Source: Reclinomonas americana ATCC 50394
Lineage: Eukaryota; Jakobida; Jakobea; Jakobida
Reading direction: 5' to 3'
Length of the DNA: 51,222 nt
NCBI GenBank assembly: GCA_048213135.1
Contig: PS015179.1
Location: 68,922-120,143, forward strand
Shown piece after piece: positions 34,301 through 42,476 of the stretch; position 1 is the stretch's first letter, and the number at the start of each line of letters is the position of its first letter. The notes under the pieces were generated by a model. The model ran no database searches, was not told the origin of the DNA, and was given only the letters and a program-made list of their open reading frames with translations. The translations under genes were made by a program, and so were the position numbers.

Positions 34301-37300
34301 AAACGCAAGCACCCCAAGAGAACACACACACACACAGTCACGCTTTCGCAGACATCGAACGCACGCGGAAGCAAGGAATGCACGCGCAAATACAAAGAGC
34401 ACGTTCCCAGAACAAAAAGAAAACGCAACCACTGGAACGGACGAGCCACTGGGCCAGGTCAGCACCAGCGGGTTCTCGGGTGTTGCACCAAGAGTGGCGA
34501 CGACAGTAGCAGGCGGCATGACATCCCCACCCACGGAGGCGCGAACGGCAGGTGCGCCGACTGCCGGCAGTGGCAAGCCTTCGGCGACCGACACACGTCG
34601 CACCACATCCACCACACGATCGTCGTGCGCCACCGGAATTTGCTCGACGCGTCCCGACGGCAGACGAACAGGTACGAGCAGAGGCGGGCGGTACAGGTAG
34701 CGTGCCAAGGGCATACGCACGGTGCGTGGGCACTGCAATCCGCGACGGTCAGCATAAAAAGGAAAGAAACAGGCAGCAGGGGAGAGAGAGAGAGAGAGAG
34801 AGAGAGACGGCGACAGAAAGAAAGAGCTACAGAGAGAGAGAGAGACGAGGAGAAGAACATGTACAGCAACAACAGCAAGAAAGAGAGAGACAGTACGAGA
34901 GAGAGACGAGGAGGTGAACAGCAAGAAAAGCAAGAACAGAAAAATGGCAAGAAAGACAAGAGAGAGAGAGAGAGACAAAGAGATAGAGAGAGAAAAGGAG
35001 ATCAAAAGAGAAAGTGAGAGAAAGACAGAATGAGAGAGTCAGAGTGTGATTGTGGAGGAGAGACAGTACGTTTGTGTGAGAGAGACTATGTGAGCGGAAG
35101 AGTGCAACAAACTGCGAGACAATGCGCCCACACATAAAAAGTGTACTCACCAATGGTTGGCCGTCGGGGTTGCTCTGTGCACACAAGCCACAGCACCAGT
35201 GAATACAAGAGTAACAGATGAGAAGCACGAGTGACGAGTGACGGACGCAACCTGTGTCGGCATGACATGGCGATAGCGAACGACTGGCAACTGGCGCAGG
35301 GTCGGGGCGGTGCTCTGCGACGAAAGAAATACGAGTGAGAAAGTCGCGCAGGCAAGACAACGATGATGACGAGACTCACCGGCATGCCAACGGCAGCAGT
35401 GTCGGGCCACGACTGCAAAGAGAAAGGTGAGCAAAGCAATGTTCGTCACGACAACATGAACGACGACACGCACCGCGTCCAGCATATCACGCGAACGGAT
35501 GCCGGCATCTTGGAGACTCTGCGAGTCGTTGTTCAGCTTGCGCCCGTTGTGGGTCAGCGTCAGCAACTCGGTGGCGTCCTGAGGCAGGCCCTCGGAGCTG
35601 CATGTGGCGTTCTTGACGTGCTGAACGGTTGTGGTGTCAGCTGCGTCAGGTGCTCAAGTGAGTTTGAAGCGAGTGACATGGGATCACTCAAGGGGGAAAC
35701 GCACGATCCACGGCCACGGCAATGACGCGCTTGCTCGGGTATGACACGTAGACAAACGACGGCGATTGGCGCTACAGCGAAGAAAATCTACGTCAGCGAC
35801 CGTACATCAAATCAGGGCGACAAAACAACATACCGTGGGCGCCATGCCTCCAGCAGGCCACGCCAGCGTCAGCGGCTGCTGCTGCGTCACACGCAGCTGT
35901 CCCACTGGCGCCACCGGCGACACTTGGTGTCCGCGCACGGTGGCGATGATTTGCGGCTGGCCGGTTGCAGGCACCGGCACGCCCTCGGCAATGCAAGTGC
36001 GCGCCACCACGTCCTGCACAATATCGTCGGCTGTGCATGGTAGCAAAAGTGTCATTCAGTTTCCAACCTGCACGATGATGAAAGAGACGAGCGACGCAAC
36101 AGCTGGCCGGAATGTCAATGACGCGGCCGCCCACCGACACGGGCACAGTGGTGCCGGGGCGATGCACGTAGACGGCGATGGGAACGGCGATTTCTTGCGG
36201 CTGATGTACGGGGTGAGAGACATGAGGAAAAGAAGGAGGAACAGTGAGAAAGCGCAGTGTCNNNNNNNNNNNNNNNNNNNNGAAGGGGGGTGGGGAAGGG
36301 GGGAGGGGAAGGGGGAAGAGGAAGGGGGAGGAGAAGGGGAAGGAAGAATAAAATGAAGAGGATGAGGGGAAGACGAAGGGGAAGACGAAGGGGGAAGAGA
36401 AAGGGGGAAGAGGAAGGGGGAAGGAGAATGGGGAAGGGGAATGGGGAAGGAGAAGGGGGAAGGAGGAAGGCGGATGGAGAAGAAGGAAGAATAAGGGGAA
36501 GAGAAAGGGGGAAGAGGAAGGGGGGAAGAGAAAGGAAGGAAGAGAAAGGAGGGAAGAGGAAGGGGGAAGAGGAAGGGGGAAAGAGGAAGGGGGAAAGAGG
36601 AAGGGGGAAAGAGGAAGGGGGAAAGAGAAAGGGGGAAAGAGAAAGGGGGAAGACAAGAGGAAGAAGAGGAGAGGAGGAGAGAGAGGAGAGAGTTGTGAGC
36701 ACACCGTCAACTGCGTCGAAATGGTCGTCGGCCAGTCCTGCACAAACAAAGGACTGTTCAGATGCGTGGCGGGCAACGTGGCAGGTCGATCGGCAGCGAC
36801 GCACGACATAGATTTCGTCCTCCTCCAACACGCCGGCCTCCTCCATCGTCTGCTCGTCGTCACACAGAATGGCGTCCTGACTGGTGAGCATAATCAGNNN
36901 NNNNNNNNNNNNNNNNNCGGTGCCTCGGCCTTGATCTGCTTGGTGCGAGACGGGAATGTCTGCGGAAAGGAGGAAAGGTGTGAGGATAAGTGGTCAGAAG
37001 GCAAAAACATAATCAAACTTCTCTGAGTGAGGGCTGTCTCGCACATGCACTGAGCGGCGCACGGCTCACTCTCTTCCTCTCCCTCCATTTTGGATTGCGA
37101 CTCGTTCAAGCGCGCGAATACACACACGCATGCGCTCGTTTCTCACTGATTCTAACTCTCTTTGAGTCATTGTCTCAATCCGGATCTCTCAAATTCTCAA
37201 CCTAACACGCAAACAATTATTCACCCACATTCACAAATACACACAGTCTTCCTCCCTAACTCGCTCCCTCCTACTTTCTTTCACTGAGTCGCCGTTCTGC

Positions 37301-39599
37301 TTTCTCTTCCTCCCCTTCCCTCTTTTTCTCCCTCCGTCCCATCTCTCTGTCACTTCACGAACCAGGTAAATGAGCTTGGTGTTGGAGATGGTGGACAGAC
37401 GATCCGAATCCTTCAGCGTCTTGTTGCTCTGCTTGGCCACAATGGTGCCGGAGGGCGGCGGAATGCCCTCCATCAGCAGCGTGCGCCGCTTCAGGTTGCG
37501 GACGTCGTCGGAGGGCGCCACTGGCACCTCGACTTGTCGCTTGTTCGGCAGCACCACGGTGTAGATATCAGCCGTGCCGTGCACCAGAGGGGCAGCGGAC
37601 GGGCTACCGCTGCCGCTGCCGCTGGGAGGAGCAGCAGCAGAGAGCGACCGGGCGACGGTGGGTGAGGCCTGCGCGATGGGGAAGGTAAGGAGGGCGCAAA
37701 GAGGGGCGAAGGGTGGCAGGCTGTCGAATCACGCACCGCACGACCGCGACGTCGGGGGACACCGGCGACGTTTGCAGGCCATAACTGTGGGCAGGGAGAA
37801 GGGGGAGAAGGGGGAGAACAAAGAGAAGAGATGGAGGGAGGGTCGAGAGTTAAGCTTAGTAATGCGGTTGAATGAAAGTGTGACACGGAGGGCAAGAGCG
37901 AAAAAGGTTATTGACTAGGAACGCCAAGGCGAGGGAGAGACAGAGGGGGAAACAGAGAGAGAAACAGAGGGAGAGACAGAGGGAGAGACAGAGGGGGAGA
38001 CAGAGGGGGAGACAGAGGGAGAGAGAGAAATAGAGAGAAACAGAGGTGAGAGACAGACGAGGGAGAGAGAGATAGAGGTAGAAAGACAGACGAGAGACAC
38101 AAAGAAAGGAGAGAACGCGCGTGCGTGAGAATGAAAGAGTGAGAGAGATGGGGAGAGACAAGAGAAACGAGGGAAAGGAAAATTTACCAGAAAGTGGCAG
38201 GGCGACACGGAGAGAGGGACAGGCGACGGAGAACTGAGAAGCACAAGCTCCAAGACGACGAGCAACGCAACGGCAGTCAAAATGTCCTGATCTTGCACGC
38301 CCGCATCACGCAGTTTGACATCGTCGGCGGGCGCCAACGCGCCGTTCGGCAATCTCAGCACTTGCGACTTGAGGGTGGCTGGCGGCAAGTTTTCGGCGCG
38401 AACCACTCCGCGCTTGATGGTGGCCACTGTGTCCTTGTCCACTGATTGACGGCGAGTGGTTAGAAGAGGGAAGGCTTGAAGGGAGAAAACATCCACACGC
38501 AACAGTCGACTCCGATAGGGACGATGCGCAGGCCGGCCACATCCACGTTCACCGTGTGCGGAGCGCCCGGTGGCGGAGTGCCGCGGGTGGTGGGTGGGAA
38601 GGACTGTGTTGAGGAGAAAGGAGAGGAAAAGGAGGAAGCACGACGATGAGCGAAGCTTGAAACATACGCGAAAAGGAAGATGTCACGGATGCGTGTGAGA
38701 GAATGGACATCAGGCAAAGGGAGCTAAATTAGGAAGGGGCAGACAGTGCACGGAGAGTGCGCAACGAGAGAGCATACTGATCGACTCATCGGTGATGGGC
38801 TCGAAGAAGAACCACGCCACCTTCTGAGAAACACATGGAGAGAGGATAACGACGAGGGAACCGTTGGGAGACGAAACGGCGAAATCGAGACGGTGATGAG
38901 AAGCTACGGGAAAGGGATGGGAGGAGAGATGGGGGTAACACCGCAGGAGAAGTGCACGACTGGGAGCGACAGGAAAAATAGGGAGAGACAGACAGACAGA
39001 CAGACAAACAGAGAGGGAGAGAGAGAGAAAGGCGAGAATTATTCGAAGGAAGGTGCAGAGCAGATAAAGCCAACGAGAGAGACAGAAGCCAGTGCACAGA
39101 AAGTGCGAAACGGGAGAACCAGCACGAAGGGAAGAGGAAAGGAAAATAGAGATGCGGAGATCGTATTGAGCCGTGTCGAGCACAGGTGACAGAACGGAGA
39201 CGGGAGGACAGACAGGAACCAGAGGCAGTGTGAGGAGATAGGGTGAAGGAGAATGCTGAGTGAACGAGGGGGGAGGCGAGGATCTCCAGAATCACTTGAC
39301 GACCACGCACCCCAGCCACTTGATCGCCGGCGGGAATGCCAGCGTCGACGACCATCATCTCGTTCGGCAGCGTGCGACCACCGTGTGAGAGCGACATGTT
39401 GGGCGCCGAGTCCGCCGGCAGTCCCTCTGCCACGCACACGCGACGCTTCACATCCGCAAAGTTTTCGGTGGCTGGAGACGAGAGCGTGAGCACACACAAA
39501 ACAAGAACAAGAAAAGAGGAGCGCCACGAAACGCTTGACGTTGAGTCGCACAGGCGCACGACCAGGAAGCACCACGATGAGCGACCGAGAGTCCATCGG
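15713..39599 (-). CDS. Giant poly-ubiquitin-like/VIT-VWA scaffold protein
   Basis: One reading on the minus strand joins about 40 ubiquitin-like domains (39599-19577) to a VIT domain (about 18733-17880), a VWA domain (17788-17088) and a VWA5A/PARP4-like C-terminal region (17001-15713). Exons are 15-350 bases and introns usually 55-110 bases. Nearly every border checked is phase 0 between domains and phase 1 inside split Ubl units, which argues for one transcript. Ubl units read as two short strands (VYVELPGARRVACAIR), a helix (TVxxLKxxVxxAEGLP) and a tail like LxDxxTLxxAGIxxGDTLxAV, matching the ubiquitin fold order. None ends in Gly-Gly, so cleavage into free modifiers is unlikely. The 39599 exon has an acceptor-like ACAG before it and the same shape as internal exons, so the true start is probably upstream (see 40840-42097). 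Gaps at 18733, 36262 and 36898 hide parts. The size, about 4,500 residues, is an estimate. Function is unknown; a ubiquitin-fold docking scaffold is an inference. Confidence 0.82.
18733..19140. other. Assembly gap (408 N) at the start of the VIT domain
   Basis: The gap removes the N-terminal part of the VIT domain and probably one or two exons. Confidence 0.9.
19577..25385 (-). repeat. C-terminal Ubl block: 16 tandem ubiquitin-like units
   Basis: Units run from about 25385, 25102, 24714, 24334, 23875, 23488, 23117, 22745, 22370, 22074, 21712, 21333, 20972, 20603, 20244 and 19880 down to 19577. Most have a first exon of about 70 bases (two strands) and a second of about 170 bases (helix to last strand), joined by a phase 1 intron. 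Over 24.7-21.1 kb two first-exon forms tend to alternate: a Trp form (VVTWSGQSLSPVV, VVTWSGRTMPMTV, VTTWDNQHVPLLV) and a Thr/Ser form (LVVVSPTGKSVRVSDVK, LVVAPSGTNLRVSDLK). At 25385-24785 and 22238-21772 neighbouring units share an exon, so an intron has been lost there. Units typically end in GxxLxAV and have no Gly-Gly. Confidence 0.85.
25450..25877 (-). other. Chain of micro-exons between the two Ubl blocks
   Basis: After the last type A unit, the reading continues through very short exons: TWNDDIIVDVE (about 25877-25843), an exon ending VKPDYRY (about 25786-25748), a ~22-base exon YIPPLGG (about 25671), a 15-base exon FADLE (25573-25559) and GDDMYAAFASAP (about 25487-25452). Each has an AG acceptor and a GT donor (GTGAGT, GTGCGT or GTACCG) in compatible phases. 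The spliced peptide links unit 24 to unit 25. Confidence 0.6.
28535..28740 (-). repeat. GGGAGA polypurine minisatellite in a poly-Ubl intron
   Basis: About 200 bases of (GGGAGA)n and GAGA variants on the plus strand, that is CTCTCC on the coding strand, lie between the type A unit ending at about 28761 and the TWPEPAA linker exon at 28503. It reads as an expanded polypyrimidine tract. Confidence 0.8.
31185..31385 (-). repeat. GGGGAAG polypurine tract in a poly-Ubl intron
   Basis: A GGGGAAG/GGGAAGAGG-rich tract (plus strand) of about 200 bases separates the SWPMHATVPVP linker exon from the following type B exon. It has no coding potential and is polypyrimidine in the transcript. Confidence 0.75.
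33790..34440 (-). repeat. Long intron with ACAGACA/CATCAGGACGC minisatellite
   Basis: The intron of about 650 bases between type B unit 7 (ending about 34450) and the type A exon at 33775 holds degenerate repeats on the plus strand. CCCATGAAGACATCAGGACG occurs twice about 35 bases apart (33985 and 34019), and GACATCAGGACGCA-like copies begin near 33930. The remainder is CACG/ACAA-rich. No exon was recognised in it. Confidence 0.6.
34765..35145 (-). repeat. GA-rich intron
   Basis: About 380 bases of (GA)n and GAGA-interrupted purine sequence (plus strand) separate the SNPDGQPL mini-exon (35176-35153) from the type B exon beginning at 34735. No exon was seen inside. Confidence 0.65.
36202..36705 (-). 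repeat. GGGGAAG polypurine intron with a small gap
   Basis: The intron between the DWPTTISTQLT linker (36740-36708) and the type B start (36201) is almost all GGGGAAG/GGAAGAGG repeats on the plus strand, with 20 N at 36262-36281. The N run probably marks a repeat that could not be assembled. Confidence 0.75.
36898..36917. other. Small gap inside Ubl unit 4
   Basis: Twenty N split unit 4: TFPSRTKQIKAEAP lies upstream and LIMLTSQDAILCDDEQTMEE downstream. The true missing length is unknown and probably holds the Ubl helix. Confidence 0.85.
37795..38240 (-). repeat. GA-rich intron
   Basis: Purine-rich repeats (GAGAGACAGAGGG units, about 37930-38120) fill the intron between Ubl unit 2 (ending about 38268) and the LWPANVAGVPRR linker exon at 37785-37735. 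Confidence 0.65.
38607..39292 (-). other. Long intron region with one recognised mini-exon
   Basis: Between Ubl units 1 and 2 only one exon was recognised, KVAWFFFEPITDES at about 38825-38775, with a CTCAG acceptor. Its phase to the SFPPTTRG exon at 38606 is not resolved, so a further small exon may be missing. The rest is GA-rich intron (for example 38990-39035). Confidence 0.4.
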
Positions 39600-39650
39600 C
39601 TGTGCTCGTCACCGCAGTGAGTGAGTGAGAGGGATGGCAAAGAGGAGTGC

Positions 39651-39958
39651 NNNNNNNNNNNNNNNNNNNNNNNNNNNNNNNNNNNNNNNNNNNNNNNNNN
39701 NNNNNNNNNNNNNNNNNNNNNNNNNNNNNNNNNNNNNNNNNNNNNNNNNNNNNNNNNNNNNNNNNNNNNNNNNNNNNNNNNNNNNNNNNNNNNNNNNNNN
39801 NNNNNNNNNNNNNNNNNNNNNNNNNNNNNNNNNNNNNNNNNNNNNNNNNNNNNNNNNNNNNNNNNNNNNNNNNNNNNNNNNNNNNNNNNNNNNNNNNNNN
39901 NNNNNNNNNNNNNNNNNNNNNNNNNNNNNNNNNNNNNNNNNNNNNNNNNNNNNNNNNN
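39651..39958. other. Assembly gap (308 N) upstream of the first Ubl exon
   Basis: The gap is flanked by GA repeats (39959-39985), so it is probably a microsatellite within the first long intron or the 5' region of the poly-Ubl gene. Confidence 0.85.
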
Positions 39959-39985
39959 AAAGAGAGAGAGAGAGAGAGAGAGAGG

Positions 39986-40590
39986 TGGATGCAATGTCCG
40001 ATCTCATGTGCCAAAAAGGGAAAGGGCAGAGCAAAGACAACTCCAACGACTCTCGAAAACTAGAGTCGGCAGAGCAATGGGTGCTGTGAAGAGTGCAAAC
40101 GCAACAGGAAGCCGTGCCCGCGACTGCTGATTCATTGGAGGCATGCGAGACGACAGATACAAGCACGGGGGAAACAGCTGAAGCAGTAAAATCACGCAAA
40201 CGAGGAAAACGAGAAGGAGAGGGAGTGGAAAACCAACAGTTTCCAGGGGAGGTGGACAGACACAACAACCGAGACCTCTTTGTCGATGAGGAAAGCAAGA
40301 ACGGTAAACAGAACAAGACACAGGGGAAGTGTATGAGTGCGAGAAATGGTGGCGGAGAGCCACGTGCATCACACAACAGGGGGAGTGGAAAGGCAAACAG
40401 AAGGGAAGTGTATGAGTGCGAGAAATAGTAGCGGAGACACGTGCATCGCACAACAGGGAAGCGTAAAATCGACAGTTTTCAAACAAGAACAAACAGACAC
40501 AACAACTCAGACCTCTCTCGAAAAGAAAGTGTGAAATGTTAAGCAGCAGAAGACCAAGGATTGGTCTCAAGCAGCTGCAACAATGAACAG
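39986..40590. repeat. Non-coding stretch with direct repeats
   Basis: No gene was recognised. AAGTGTATGAGTGCGAGAAA recurs at about 40327 and 40407, each followed by a GGAGA...CACGTGCATC...CACAACAGGG block, giving an ~80-base direct repeat. A second block, ACAGTTT(C/T)C...ACAGACACAACAAC..AGACCTCT, occurs at about 40239 and 40474. If the membrane exons belong to the poly-Ubl gene, this is intronic. Confidence 0.55.
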
Positions 40591-40594
40591 TTTC

Positions 40595-40745
<151 letters not shown>

Positions 40746-40839
40746 ACAGGCGAGACAACTGCGATCTCTGGCGCTCTCTCGAGCCGACGGGATAAGATTT
40801 CTCCGATCGCTCACTCCTGCAACTGCAACCAACACAAAC

Positions 40840-41153
40840 CTTTGTCGACCGCAGCGAAACCACACGCGCCTCATCGACACTCTCCACGCGCGCTCGCCGT
40901 CGCGCTCGGAACATGGCAATGCCAATCAGAAGCACCACAATCGCCTATGAAGAAGAAAACACGGGGAAAACGTCATTAACACAAGGCGCGCATTCTCGCA
41001 ATGCACGTCATTTCTCACACGACTTGCAGACGAGGCACCGCACTGCTACCAAACGCACACACACACACACACGCACGCACACTTACACATTTACTCAACG
41101 CTCTTTCTCACATGCAAACCTCCGAATACATACTCTCTCCCTCTCACTCCTCT

Positions 41154-41228
<75 letters not shown>

Positions 41229-42097
41229 NNNNNNNNNNNNNNNNNNNNNNNNNNNNNNNNNNNNNNNNNNNNNNNNNNNNNNNNNNNNNNNNNNNNNNNN
41301 NNNNNNNNNNNNNNNNNNNNNNNNNNNNNNNNNNNNNNNNNNNNNNNNNNNNNNNNNNNNNNNNNNNNNNNNNNNNNNNNNNNNNNNNNNNNNNNNNNNN
41401 NNNNNNNNNNNNNNNNNNNNNNNNNNNNNNNNNNNNNNNNNNNNNNNNNNNNNNNNNNNNNNNNNNNNNNNNNNNNNNNNNNNNNNNNNNNNNNNNNNNN
41501 NNNNNNNNNNNNNNNNNNNNNNNNNNNNNNNNNNNNNNNNNNNNNNNGCATGAATGCACTCACTATGTTTCTCTCTCTCTCTCTCCCTTTTTGCTTACTT
41601 ACCAAGATGAGTCCCATGGCCACATACGCAGCAATCTCCCACCCGCGAGTGCGGTTGCACGTGCCAGTGGCGTGACAGCCATCCTGAGAGAGAGAGAGAA
41701 GAGAGAGTGAGTGAGAGAGAGAGAGTGTGAGAGAGTGAGAAGAGTGTGAGAGAGTGTGTGTGTGTGAGAGAGTGAGTGAGAGAGTGAGAGAGAGAGGAAA
41801 GGGTGTGAGAGTGTGCGTGCGAGAGAGTGTGAGGGTGTTTGCCAAATGACTGACATGGTCCTCACTCTCTTGCTCTGTCTCTCTCTCTCTCACACACACA
41901 CACATACACACACACACGCACGCACACAGACGCACACACACACACCCGTTCACTTTCGCACACACACACACACTCTCTCTCTCTCACTCTTTTCTCTCTC
42001 ACTCTCTCTCTCTCCAGTTACGCACTTGTGCACTGACAGGTGTTGCGCTCAGTGAGAGGAGCAGCAGCAGCAGGAAGAGCAGTGAGCGGCGATGCAT
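40840..42097 (-). CDS. Signal peptide, short ectodomain and membrane helix; probable N-terminus of the poly-Ubl protein
   Basis: Exon 1 (42097-42026) encodes MHRRSLLFLLLLLLSLSATP followed by VSAQ, a textbook signal peptide, and ends at a GTGCGT donor. Exon 2 (41683-41603) gives DGCHATGTCNRTRGWEIAAY and then VAMGLIL, with two Cys, an N-glycosylation site (NRT) and the start of a membrane helix, and ends at GTAAGT. Exon 3 begins at 40944 with AIVVLLIGIAMFRARRRAR, completing a 23-residue helix with a positive cytosolic flank. Its end is uncertain; three candidate donors, including GTTTGT after about 40840, are all phase 0. The next downstream exon at 39599 also needs phase 0 and lacks a convincing start of its own. 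It is either a small membrane protein or, as I favour, the N-terminus of the poly-Ubl gene. An N gap (41229-41547) lies in intron 2. Confidence 0.65.
41040..42020. repeat. CT/CA and GA/GTGAGA microsatellite cluster with 319-N gap
   Basis: (CT)n followed by (CA)n at 41150-41228, a gap at 41229-41547, GAGAGTGAG repeats at 41685-41835, and CT/CA runs at 41875-42015 surround the small membrane exon at 41603-41683. These are intronic if the exon model above is right. Confidence 0.75.
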
Positions 42098-42476
42098 GAT
42101 TCGCCTTGTGCGCGCGCTCACTCACGCGCAGACGGAAAAATTGTGCTTTGCCGTATCTTAGTTTCGTCTTGATTGGGAGAGTGTACACTCGAGGTGAATT
42201 GCCAGCGAGTTGCTGGGAGTGAGTAAGAGACTGATTGTGTGATTGTGTGTGTGTGTGTGTGTAGGCGTGAGGGAGGAGAGCAGCGTACTCGCATGATTTT
42301 GACGGGGAAGGCGTGCGCAAGATATCGAACAAGTAATATTTGCGACAAAACGCCAGCAACAGCGTAGCTGGAGAAGATCCATTGTGTTATTGCGCATTGC
42401 GCTCACGAGAGTTATTGAGCATCAGCGGTAGATGCTCATTGCTGTGTATGGCTCATTGCCGACGTTGAACAGGATT
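42098..42476. promoter_or_regulatory. Spacer upstream of the signal-peptide exon
   Basis: This 379-base region lies between the signal-peptide start codon and the stop of the upstream same-strand NB-ARC-TPR gene. It includes a (GT)n run at 42239-42262. It should hold the 3' end of one gene and the promoter of the next. No specific element was recognised. Confidence 0.4.

Larger units (their letters stand above)
25943..39599 (-). repeat. N-terminal Ubl block: 24 units, alternating type B and type A
   Basis: Units start near 39599, 38606, 37668 (B), 36960, 36201 (B), 35773, 34735 (B), 33775, 33062 (B), 32701, 32232 (B), 31818, 31174 (B), 30798, 30316 (B), 29923, 29450 (B), 29062, 28419 (B), 28034, 27545 (B), 27134, 26668 (B) and 26318. 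From 36.7 kb down, the cassette is linker exon, type B, type A. Type B is usually one exon of about 330 bases, with [VT]R[YF]xxRP, then VPVxLPSGRRE, DDxVxDVVRRVCVAEG and PLVLxWP. Type A is two exons, RVYVELPGxRRxACAVR and then TTVxxLKxAVxxSEGLP. Type B units end LxLxWPxxxxxP instead of the AV end of type A, so A and B are distinct subfamilies duplicated as a pair. Confidence 0.85.

Noticed and set aside
15713-39599. Polyubiquitin precursor gene
   Set aside because: Units are highly diverged, split by introns, separated by linkers, and none ends in Gly-Gly, so they are not processed to free ubiquitin.
39609-40451. Minus-strand frame across the 39651-39958 gap as a coding exon
   Set aside because: It is open only because of N and GA repeats, shows no domain-like composition, and is better explained as intron or 5' region.
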